From Desulforhabdus sp. TSK (GTDB lineage Bacteria; Desulfobacterota; Syntrophobacteria; Syntrophobacterales; Syntrophobacteraceae), in NCBI RefSeq assembly GCF_022836495.1, contig NZ_BQXM01000009.1:1-64000 (forward strand): a stretch of 64,000 nucleotides of DNA, in the 5' to 3' direction. The position numbers were made by a program, and so were the translations under genes. Shown in pieces: positions 46,443 through 54,001 of this stretch (the first letter of the stretch is position 1; every line of letters starts with the position of its first letter). The notes beneath the pieces were generated by a model, which worked only from the letters and a program-made list of their open reading frames with translations, ran no database searches and had not been told where the DNA came from.

Positions 46443-48326
46443 ATGATATTTGACGAGCGATGGAAATCCTATTATCAAGAGCGGCTCGGTGGAGCGGAGG
46501 AGGTGCTTCGATCCGTCCTCCAGGATGGAAACCGAATATTCATAGGAACTGGATGCGCAGAGCCCCAGCACTTGGTGCGCACTTTCATTTCGATCCTTCC
46601 CCAATACCAGGACCTGGAGATTGTTCAGAATCTCTCCATGGGACGCCTCCCTGAAGACTGGAGCGAGCTCCACAAGCATGGCCGCCTCAGAACCTTTTTC
46701 GTGGGTCCGCAGGTCCGCACGGCCGTGAATCTCGGCTTTTCCGATTACATCCCCATGTATTTTTCATCCATTCCGGGTCTCTTTCGGGAGGAAGGCTCCT
46801 GGGGATTGGACGTCTGCCTGCTGCAGGTTTCACCGCCCGACAAGCACGGGTTTTGTTCTCTGGGTATCGGCGTGGATTTCGGCAAAGCGGCCATCGAAAT
46901 GGGAAAGACTCTGGTGGCCCAGGTGAATCCCCTCATGCCGCGCGCTTTCGGGGACACTTTTGTCCACGTCAGTCAGCTGCACCATTTTGTCGAGCACGAG
47001 GAGCCGCTGATCGAGTTCACAACACGGGAACGGAGCGCTGTGGCCGAGCGGATCGCCAAATACGTCTCCAGCCTGGTGGAGGATGGTTCGACGCTTCAGA
47101 TAGGCTTTGGGCGGATCGCCGGGTCGGTCCTGAGATATCTCGATCACAAACAAGATCTGGGAATTCATACGGAAGCCCTCACGGATGCCCATCTCTACCT
47201 CGTGCGCAAAGGGGCCGTCACCGGGCGCAAAAAGAACGTGCACCAGGGAAAGATCATTGCCAGCTGCTGTGTGGGAAGCAAGGAGCTGTTCGATTTCGTC
47301 CACAACAACCCGGAGGTGGAGCTTTACCCCATCGATTATGTCAATGACCGGCGGCTCATCAGCCAAAACGACCAGATGGTGTCCATCAATTCCGCCCTGG
47401 AGATCGATCTCACGGGTCAGGTTTGCGCCGATTCCATCGGCCACAGGGTGTACAGTGGCATTGGCGGGCACGTGGATTTCATGCACGGAGCCTCCCGTTC
47501 ACGGAAGGGAAAGTCCATCATTGTGCTGCCCTCCACAAGCTCCGACGGACGCAGGAGCCGTATCGTCAGCCATCTGACCGATGGAGCGGGAGTCGTCAGT
47601 TCGCGCAGCACGGTGAGCTACGTTGTCACGGAATTCGGGATTGCCTATCTGCACGGAAAGACCATCAGAGAACGCGCACTGGCCCTCATCAATGTCGCCC
47701 ATCCCAAGTTCAGGGAACGCCTGCTGACTGAATCCAAGAACCTGCGCTACGTCTACCAGGATCAGATCCTTCCTCCCATTTACGAGCCCCTGTATCCGGG
47801 TCAGTGGGAAACACACCAGGTATTTGCCGGGGGGGTTCCCGTCTTTTTCCGCCCCATCAAGCCCACCGACGAGCGCCCGCTGCAGGAGTTCTTTTATTCC
47901 CTGCCGGACCTGGATATTTACTACCGCTTCCTGTCGGCCATGAAGGTTTTCCCTCACCGCAACACGCAGAGCATGGTGAATATCGACTACGAGCACGAAA
48001 TGGCCATTGTGGGGGTCACGGGAGAGATCGGCAACGAGACGATCATCGCCCTGGGCCGGTACATCCTGGATCAAAAGACCAACATGGCCGAAGTGGATTT
48101 CGCCGTACGCGCCGCATATCAGAGAAAAGGCATCGGCTCGTTTTTGCTGCGTTCTTTATGCGAAGTGGCCAAGAGCAAGGGGATCAGCGGACTGACGGCC
48201 TATGTGCTGGCTGCCAACCGAAAGATGCTCGCCGTCTTCAACAAAGTGGGTTATGTCATTCACACCAGTTTGGAAGAAGGCATTTATGAAATAGAATTCC
48301 ACTTCGATGAACCTGCCGACGTCTGA
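46443..48326 (+). CDS. acetyl-CoA hydrolase/transferase family protein with C-terminal GNAT domain
   Basis: A 627-residue two-part protein. Residues 1-450 are an acetyl-CoA hydrolase/4-hydroxybutyrate CoA-transferase-type fold, with TLQIGFGRIAGSVLRYL, HTEALTD, and RVYSGIGGHVDFMHGA with GSKELF upstream. From about 470 comes a GNAT acetyltransferase domain (FRPIKPTDERPLQEFF, VDFAVRAAYQRKGIGSFLLR, VLAANRKMLAVFNKVGY). CoA-transferase plus GNAT fusions exist in related bacteria. It could link acyl-CoA level to protein acetylation, but this is inference. It starts a long plus-strand gene run. Confidence 0.85.
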   Translation: MIFDERWKSYYQERLGGAEEVLRSVLQDGNRIFIGTGCAEPQHLVRTFISILPQYQDLEIVQNLSMGRLPEDWSELHKHGRLRTFFVGPQVRTAVNLGFSDYIPMYFSSIPGLFREEGSWGLDVCLLQVSPPDKHGFCSLGIGVDFGKAAIEMGKTLVAQVNPLMPRAFGDTFVHVSQLHHFVEHEEPLIEFTTRERSAVAERIAKYVSSLVEDGSTLQIGFGRIAGSVLRYLDHKQDLGIHTEALTDAHLYLVRKGAVTGRKKNVHQGKIIASCCVGSKELFDFVHNNPEVELYPIDYVNDRRLISQNDQMVSINSALEIDLTGQVCADSIGHRVYSGIGGHVDFMHGASRSRKGKSIIVLPSTSSDGRRSRIVSHLTDGAGVVSSRSTVSYVVTEFGIAYLHGKTIRERALALINVAHPKFRERLLTESKNLRYVYQDQILPPIYEPLYPGQWETHQVFAGGVPVFFRPIKPTDERPLQEFFYSLPDLDIYYRFLSAMKVFPHRNTQSMVNIDYEHEMAIVGVTGEIGNETIIALGRYILDQKTNMAEVDFAVRAAYQRKGIGSFLLRSLCEVAKSKGISGLTAYVLAANRKMLAVFNKVGYVIHTSLEEGIYEIEFHFDEPADV

Positions 48327-48340
48327 ATGATGGATTATCC

Positions 48341-48955
48341 ATGACCGTATATTCAAAACGAAAGATACCTCCTGCCGAGCTCGCCTTCGATATCGACGGC
48401 GTCGTGGCCGACACCATGGTCATGTTTGTGGATCTCGCCCGGAAGCGCTATGGTCTTGAAGACTTCACCAAAGACCATATTGATTGCTACGACCTGCATC
48501 AGTGCGTGAACCTGGATTCGGAAGTCCTGAACGAGCTCATTTGCATGACTCTGGACGATGAGCACACACTGCGGACGCCTCCCGTACCCGGTGCCCCGCA
48601 GGTCCTGAGCCGGTTGGCTCAGCACGGTCCGCTGCGGTTTGTAACGGCGCGCATTTGGCCGGAATCCATCACGCAATGGCTCCACCTGACCCTTGAGGAT
48701 GTCCCCAAAGAGCAGATCCAGGTCATTGCCACAGGCGATCCGGGAAAGAAGCTGCAGATTTTGAAAGAGATGAATATCAGGTTTTTTGTGGAAGACCGCC
48801 TGGAAACCTGCAGACAGCTGGCACGCGAGGACATTCAGCCACTCCTCTTCGATCAACCCTGGAATCGAAAAACCCTGGCAGAGGAATTCCCACGGGTGCA
48901 AAGCTGGTCGCAGCTCTCGGAATGGGTCTTGCCTTCGAGTGCTGCATTACGATAA
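48341..48955 (+). CDS. HAD-family 5'-nucleotidase-like phosphatase
   Basis: A 204-residue HAD phosphatase. The catalytic loop FDIDGVVADT carries the nucleophile and general-acid aspartates. RFVTARIWPE is motif II and GDPGKKLQILKEMNIRFFVED covers motifs III and IV. The size and shape fit the 5'(3')-deoxyribonucleotidase / NT5C group. It starts 14 nt after the CoA-transferase gene, so it is in the same unit. Substrate unknown. Confidence 0.8.
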   Translation: MTVYSKRKIPPAELAFDIDGVVADTMVMFVDLARKRYGLEDFTKDHIDCYDLHQCVNLDSEVLNELICMTLDDEHTLRTPPVPGAPQVLSRLAQHGPLRFVTARIWPESITQWLHLTLEDVPKEQIQVIATGDPGKKLQILKEMNIRFFVEDRLETCRQLAREDIQPLLFDQPWNRKTLAEEFPRVQSWSQLSEWVLPSSAALR

Positions 48956-49027
48956 AGTAATCAACATTATAAACGCGTTGGACAGTCCGGATCCTTCTGC
49001 CCTGTTCCCAATTCCACAGAAGTGATT

Positions 49028-49690
49028 ATGCATTCAAACGAATCAATTCCCATACAGATAAAAGCGAATCGCGACGGCTTCATCCTGGTGCCCGAGGCGA
49101 AAGCTTCTTTTGATTCCATCATGACCTACATGCAGCAGCGACTGGAGGAATCGCATGATTTCTTCCACAACGCTGAGATGGTTCTCGATTTGAGGGAAAA
49201 GCCCCTGCGCACGGATGAGATCCTGGCGCTCAATCACCTGCTGGAAGAAAAATCCCAGGTAAAGCTCTCCCAGGTGAAACTGGCAGACTCGCTGGACTTC
49301 CTCTTGGATCGCCCGCAGCCACGGCCCGCCCCCACCGTGCGGCAGGATGCTCCGGGAAACAAAGAGCCGTCTCCCCTGGTCATCCGGACCACATGCCGCT
49401 CGGGGGCTCGTGTCGTTTCACCGTCGGACTGCGTGGTGCTGGGAGATGTCAATCCGGGTGCGGAGATCATCGCCGTGGGAGACATTGTCGTTTTTGGCAG
49501 CCTGAGAGGGCTGGCCCACGCCGGCGCGACCGGCAATCGCTCTGCCCGCATCTGGGCCATCAGCATTGCTCCACACCAAATACGCATCGCGGACCTGGTG
49601 GCTGTCCCCCCCCAGGGCAATCAACCCATTCCCAAACGATATGAGATTGCTGAAATTCAAGGGGACTCCATTGAAGTCATTACGGTGTGA
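49028..49690 (+). CDS. minC: septum site-determining protein MinC
   Basis: A 220-residue FtsZ assembly inhibitor. The N-terminal FtsZ-binding domain runs to about residue 100. The C-terminal beta-helix domain has RSGARVVSPSDCVVLGDVNP and VFGSLRGLAHAGATG, the MinD-binding surface. The ATG at 49028 is preferred to the GTG at 49022. It is followed by minD and minE. Confidence 0.93.
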   Translation: MHSNESIPIQIKANRDGFILVPEAKASFDSIMTYMQQRLEESHDFFHNAEMVLDLREKPLRTDEILALNHLLEEKSQVKLSQVKLADSLDFLLDRPQPRPAPTVRQDAPGNKEPSPLVIRTTCRSGARVVSPSDCVVLGDVNPGAEIIAVGDIVVFGSLRGLAHAGATGNRSARIWAISIAPHQIRIADLVAVPPQGNQPIPKRYEIAEIQGDSIEVITV

Positions 49691-49732
49691 TGCACATGAA
49701 AAACTCTAAACTCAAACAGGGACGGAACCAAC

Positions 49733-50527
49733 ATGGCCGGTAAAGTCATCGTAGTAACCTCTGGCAAGGGCGGCGTTGGCAAAACGACCACCGTAGCCAA
49801 CATTGGGACGACGCTCGCCAAGAAAAAGTACAATGTTGTTCTGGTGGATGGAGATATAGGGCTGCGCAACCTGGATGTGGTCATGGGGGTGGAAAACCGC
49901 ATCGTCTATAACCTGGTCGACATCATCGAGGGAAAATGCCGTAAAGAACAGGCCATGATCCGTGACCGCAAGCTCAACAACCTCTTTATCATCCCTTCAG
50001 CACAAACCCGCGACAAGGATTCGGTCCAGCCCGAACAGATGAAGCAGCTTTGCGAGGAACTGGCGAAGGAGTTTGACTTTGTCCTCATCGATTGCCCTGC
50101 GGGCATCGAGCAGGGATTTCGGAACGCCATTGCCGGCGCCGCGGCAGCTGTAGTCGTAACCACACCCGAAGTCTCCGCCATTCGAGATGCGGATCGGGTC
50201 ATCGGCCTTCTGGAGGCTAGCCTCCTGAAAGAGATCCACCTCATTGTCAACCGTTTGAATCAGCGGATGGTGAAAAAGGGAGACATGATGTCCACGGAAG
50301 ATATCGTCTCCCTCCTCGCGGTCCCCCTCCTGGGTGTGGTTCCCGAGAGCGAAGAAGTCGTCATCTCCACCAATCGTGGGGTTCCCCTGGTCCATGAGCG
50401 CGGCAGCAAGGCCGGCCAGGCCTTCCAGTTGATCGCGGCTCGTTTGCAGGGAGAGAACATCCCCGTGGATATGGGCAACAACGGCAGCTTCCTGGGCCGC
50501 ATGAAACGGTTGATTTGGAACAGCTGA
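49733..50527 (+). CDS. minD: septum site-determining ATPase MinD
   Basis: A 264-residue membrane-cycling ATPase with deviant Walker A KGGVGKTTT (residues 12-20), LVDGDIGLRNLDVVMG and LIDCPAGIEQGF. It recruits MinC to the membrane and oscillates or forms gradients under MinE control. The C-terminus (LGRMKRLIWN) is the short amphipathic membrane-targeting helix. It lies 42 nt after minC. Confidence 0.96.
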   Translation: MAGKVIVVTSGKGGVGKTTTVANIGTTLAKKKYNVVLVDGDIGLRNLDVVMGVENRIVYNLVDIIEGKCRKEQAMIRDRKLNNLFIIPSAQTRDKDSVQPEQMKQLCEELAKEFDFVLIDCPAGIEQGFRNAIAGAAAAVVVTTPEVSAIRDADRVIGLLEASLLKEIHLIVNRLNQRMVKKGDMMSTEDIVSLLAVPLLGVVPESEEVVISTNRGVPLVHERGSKAGQAFQLIAARLQGENIPVDMGNNGSFLGRMKRLIWNS

Positions 50528-50543
50528 AGAGGAGGTATATCCC

Positions 50544-50834
50544 ATGCTGAAGGCAATACGCCGATTTTTTGGTGAAAAAGCCAGCGGGCAGGTGGCCAGA
50601 AAACGCATGCAGGTCGTGTTGATGCACGATCGGCTCGATCTCACCCCTGACGTCATGGAGTCCCTGAAAAACGATATCCTGGCAGTGCTCTCCAGGTATA
50701 TGGAAATCGATGACCAGACGATCCGCGTGGACCTGGAGCAGGGCAAGGAGTACACGGCCCTTGTTTCCAATGTCATCATCAAGCGCGTGTACCGCGCAGG
50801 GGTGAATTTGCCTGAGATCCCTCTACCGAGGTAA
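50544..50834 (+). CDS. minE: cell division topological specificity factor MinE
   Basis: A 96-residue MinE. The N-terminal RRFFGEKASGQVARKRMQVV stretch contains the membrane-binding and anti-MinCD region (RMQVVLMHDR), and the C-terminal part is the topological specificity domain. It stimulates MinD ATPase and drives MinCD off midcell. It starts 16 nt after minD. Confidence 0.93.
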   Translation: MLKAIRRFFGEKASGQVARKRMQVVLMHDRLDLTPDVMESLKNDILAVLSRYMEIDDQTIRVDLEQGKEYTALVSNVIIKRVYRAGVNLPEIPLPR

Positions 50835-50850
50835 AAGCGAGATAATAAGG

Positions 50851-51090
50851 ATGGCACTGAAAGTCCTGCTTGCGGCAACCCTCAGAAAGTACATCCCCAG
50901 CTACGACAGCGGGACAGGACATTCCCTGGAGGTTCCGCCCGGAACCACCGTCCGGATGGTTGCCGAGCGGTTGGAAATCCCCCTGGATGAGGTCAGGATC
51001 ATCATGGTGGACGGTATTGGATCTTCATGGGATACAGCTCTGAAAGGAGATGAGCGCGTCGCCTTCTTTCCCCCCGTGGGTGGAGGATGA
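50851..51090 (+). CDS. MoaD/ThiS-family sulfur carrier
   Basis: A 79-residue ubiquitin-fold protein that ends in GG, the residues that are thiocarboxylated in this family. It has VLLAATLRKYIP, a conserved acidic middle and the KGDERVAFFPPVGGG ending. It may serve molybdopterin or tungstopterin synthesis, or another sulfur transfer. It lies 16 nt after minE in the same run, with no moa genes next to it. Confidence 0.8.
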   Translation: MALKVLLAATLRKYIPSYDSGTGHSLEVPPGTTVRMVAERLEIPLDEVRIIMVDGIGSSWDTALKGDERVAFFPPVGGG

Positions 51091-51130
51091 CCCGACAGCA
51101 GTTCATGCCTCCGCGTTCAGCGTTCAGGCA

Positions 51131-52012
51131 TCACTCCGCGTCGCTCAGGAATTGCAGGACCCTGGAGACAGCGGCCACATCGAGATCGCCCCATTGTTGT
51201 CCTACCCCCAGGCGAAAAACCTGCAGCAGAGCAAGGGCTGCAGGCACAGGCGCCCCATTCGCATAGGCCGTGTCCACAACAAACTTGATATCCTTCGTCA
51301 TGTGCTTCAGAGGAAAGTTTGCCGGGAACTCGTTGGTTTTCAGCATGTCCGCCTTCATCTTGAAAATGGGGCAGCTTAGAGGACCGTTGAGCACCACCTC
51401 CAGCATGGCATCCATGGAAAGGCCCCCATGCTTTCCAAAATTGAGGGCTTCTGCCAGGCCTTCCAACATGGCCCCCAGCAAAAGATTGTTCATCATCTTC
51501 ATCATGGATCCCTGCCCTGCTTCGCCGCAGTAGATCACGCTCTTCCCCATGGCTTCGAACAGAGGGGACAGGGCGGCAATTTCCGCCTCCGGACCGCCGG
51601 CAAGGATCAAAAGGGTCCCGTCCTCGGCCGGTTTTTTGGATCCGGAAACCGGAGCGTCAATGAAAACGACGCCCGAGGCTGCGAGCCTCTCCCCCAACTC
51701 TCGCGTGAACATGGGCGAAACGGAGCTCATGTTGATGAAGGTTTTGCCGGCCTTCAGGCTCTCGGCCGCGCCATCCGGTCCCCACAATAAATGCTCGAGC
51801 GCTTCCGGCCCCGTGACCATGGCGATGATCACGTCGGAAGCTTCCCCAAGAGCCCGGGGGGATGCCGCACTGGTCACTCCAAATTTCTTCAATTCCAAGT
51901 CTCTCCCAGGGGTCCGGTTATATACGGTGAGCGGAAAACCGGCCCTGGCAATGTTGGCAGCCATGGCCACGCCCATGATCCCCAAACCCATGAAGCCTAT
52001 TCTTTGTTTCAT
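51131..52012 (-). CDS. NAD(P)-dependent beta-hydroxyacid dehydrogenase
   Basis: A 293-residue enzyme of the 3-hydroxyisobutyrate dehydrogenase / glyoxylate reductase family. The Rossmann motif GFMGLGIMG starts at residue 6. The substrate loop FIDAPVSGSKKPAEDGTL and the catalytic lysine region GSMMKMMNNLL are intact. It reduces small beta-hydroxy acids or succinic semialdehyde; the exact substrate is not clear. The ATG at 52012 is preferred to the upstream codon. Confidence 0.88.
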   Translation of the reverse strand: MKQRIGFMGLGIMGVAMAANIARAGFPLTVYNRTPGRDLELKKFGVTSAASPRALGEASDVIIAMVTGPEALEHLLWGPDGAAESLKAGKTFINMSSVSPMFTRELGERLAASGVVFIDAPVSGSKKPAEDGTLLILAGGPEAEIAALSPLFEAMGKSVIYCGEAGQGSMMKMMNNLLLGAMLEGLAEALNFGKHGGLSMDAMLEVVLNGPLSCPIFKMKADMLKTNEFPANFPLKHMTKDIKFVVDTAYANGAPVPAALALLQVFRLGVGQQWGDLDVAAVSRVLQFLSDAE

Positions 52013-52295
52013 TGCACGCACCCTCCTTCAATCATCCGTTCCCGCACCTCGATGATGCAATGGTGTGCATCTGCCCTTGGCAAGGTTCATTTCCCTGCGG
52101 GTAATGCCGGAGCTCCATCCCATCCACTCAAGTTGGGACCATCGCCCTCCTGAGATTACCACACAAACCCGCTTGATCCACAAGTGGAAAAATGTTTTAT
52201 TCTGCCCAGTACAGGCATGGAACCGCCCTCCTGCGGCTGCCATCCACAACCGGGCAGGACCATTCAACATCATCCTCGAGGCACGGATATTTCGC

Positions 52296-52850
52296 ATGGA
52301 AGAAAAAGTCAGGACCCTCAGCAAGCTGTTCGCCAATCATTTCACGGCTCAACTGGATACGGTGCGCCTGCGCACGGGGAAAATCACGGAGCGTCTCAAA
52401 ATCGATCATCCTGAAGCTGCAGCCGTTCTCCCTTTTCTCGATACGGAGAACATCCTCATGGTGCGCCAATGGCGCTACGCTATCGCCAGAGAAACCCTTG
52501 AAATCCCGGCGGGAAAGGCAGACCCCGGAGAAGACCTGCTGACTTGCGCCAGGCGCGAATTGCTGGAGGAAACGGGCTATCATGCCCGGCACATCATTCC
52601 CATATTCAGCTACCATCCCGCCATCGGATACTCCAACGAGGTGATCCAAATCTATGCCGCCGCAGGGTTGACACGCGTTTCCGAAACACAGGATGTGGAT
52701 GAAATATCCAGGCTGGAGATCGTCCCTCTCGCTCAGCTTCAGGATCTCATTCGGACAGGGGTCATCAGTGACGGGAAGACCGTCATCGGGGTTTCACTCT
52801 TCCGTGCAAGGCAGGCCCACGGTGAGATCCCGGCGGACTTCTTCGCCTAG
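52296..52850 (+). CDS. Nudix hydrolase, ADP-ribose pyrophosphatase-like
   Basis: A 184-residue Nudix enzyme. The Nudix box is GKADPGEDLLTCARRELLEE plus TGY, matching Gx5Ex7REUxEExGU. VRQWRYAIARETLEIPAGKA before it is typical of ADP-ribose pyrophosphatases (NudF type), which hydrolyse ADP-ribose to AMP and ribose-5-phosphate. The ATG at 52296 starts the homology; the longer frame upstream has none. A GreA-like gene follows in the same direction. Confidence 0.85.
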   Translation: MEEKVRTLSKLFANHFTAQLDTVRLRTGKITERLKIDHPEAAAVLPFLDTENILMVRQWRYAIARETLEIPAGKADPGEDLLTCARRELLEETGYHARHIIPIFSYHPAIGYSNEVIQIYAAAGLTRVSETQDVDEISRLEIVPLAQLQDLIRTGVISDGKTVIGVSLFRARQAHGEIPADFFA

Positions 52851-52864
52851 CGGTTCCGTGCGTC

Positions 52865-53332
52865 ATGAAAGTTCCAATTACTCGAAATGGTTATCGACGC
52901 CTCCTCGATGAGCTGGTGCGCCTTCGAAGGGTGGAACGTCCCGCAGTGTTGGAAGAACTGCAGGAGGCCAGGGCTTTTGGAGTGAAAACCGACAACCAGC
53001 AATACCAGCTCGCAAGGGAACGCCATGTCGTTCTTTTAAGAAAAATCGAGGAATTGGAAAAGAAAGTCGAGTCGTGTGAAATTTTTGTGGGACGGAAGTT
53101 CCACAAGCGGCAGGTGGCTTTTGGAACCGTTGCGGTCATACGGAATATGGACACGGGGCACACGGACCAGTATCAACTGGTGGGGCCCTATGAATCCGAC
53201 ATCCGCGCGGGCAGGCTTTCCATCGAATCCCCTGTGGGGAAATGCCTCATGGGGTGCATCGAGGGAGACGAGGTGACCGTCCAGACGCCTGCTGGAATCC
53301 GCATTTACCTGGTGCTGGCCATCCAGGCATAA
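52865..53332 (+). CDS. GreA/GreB-like transcription elongation factor, altered tip
   Basis: A 155-residue protein with an N-terminal coiled coil and a C-terminal FKBP-like domain (VAFGTVAVIRNMDTGHTDQY, GPYESDIRAGRLSIESPVGK), the GreA architecture. In canonical GreA the coiled-coil tip reads GDLxENAEY, and its D41 and E44 assist RNA cleavage in the polymerase. Here it is GVKTDNQQY (residues 39-47), so D41 is replaced by V and E44 by D. It may be a secondary-channel binder with little cleavage activity, like other Gre homologues. It starts 14 nt after the Nudix gene. Confidence 0.85.
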   Translation: MKVPITRNGYRRLLDELVRLRRVERPAVLEELQEARAFGVKTDNQQYQLARERHVVLLRKIEELEKKVESCEIFVGRKFHKRQVAFGTVAVIRNMDTGHTDQYQLVGPYESDIRAGRLSIESPVGKCLMGCIEGDEVTVQTPAGIRIYLVLAIQA

Positions 53333-53448
53333 TGCCCTGTGGCTCCTGATGCCTCCACAGGGCTTTCTCACTTCCCGGATGGACACAGCTCCCAGGCCAA
53401 TCAATGGAAAGATCCGGCCCTCAAAAGCAAGCCGGTACTCACCTGCGG

Positions 53449-53769
53449 CTATGATTCGAACACATCGGCAACCCACGACATCGCTGCCATGGCCGTCGGA
53501 AAACCGAGGGTCGTCATGAGAAGAAACAGGACGTGGCGGATTTCATCAGGGGTTGCCCCCGCGGCGATCGCTCTTTTGGCATGGCTGTGCACAGACCCTT
53601 CGGACCGAATGCCGGCTGCAGCGGCCAACTGGATCAACTGAGCCGTTTTTTCATCCAGGGGACCCTCCTCCTGCAGCACTTCCCTCAAATTCTGAAACGC
53701 CTCGCTCACCTTGGGATGTTTCGACATTACGGCAACATAGTGCTTCGGCAACTGGGTATCGCTTTTCAA
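53449..53769 (-). CDS. carboxymuconolactone decarboxylase family protein
   Basis: A 106-residue AhpD-like/CMD protein. The family core reads EKTAQLIQLAAAAGIRSEGSVHSHAKRAIAAGAT. Canonical AhpD members have a CxxC redox pair; here that position is SVHSH, with no cysteines, so peroxidase activity is unlikely. The function is unknown. It is a single minus-strand gene, convergent with the GreA-like gene. Confidence 0.8.
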   Translation of the reverse strand: MKSDTQLPKHYVAVMSKHPKVSEAFQNLREVLQEEGPLDEKTAQLIQLAAAAGIRSEGSVHSHAKRAIAAGATPDEIRHVLFLLMTTLGFPTAMAAMSWVADVFES

Positions 53770-54001
53770 TGTTGGTCCTCCTTTTCGGCCAGTTGAACAA
53801 GAAGTTCAGGACAAATCCAGGAGCCACCCTCCCGGGGAAAGATGGGCGGGACCCCTGCAACGCACCGCGTCTTGAGCCGTGGAGATGGGGATGGCGGAGG
53901 CTCCAAAAGCTTGTCATCCCCACCCCCGGAAATGTTTGGGCTTACTTTCCTTTTAGCATGTTACGAGGTGAAGTAAAGGCCCATCCAACTCCGCAGCTGC
54001 A

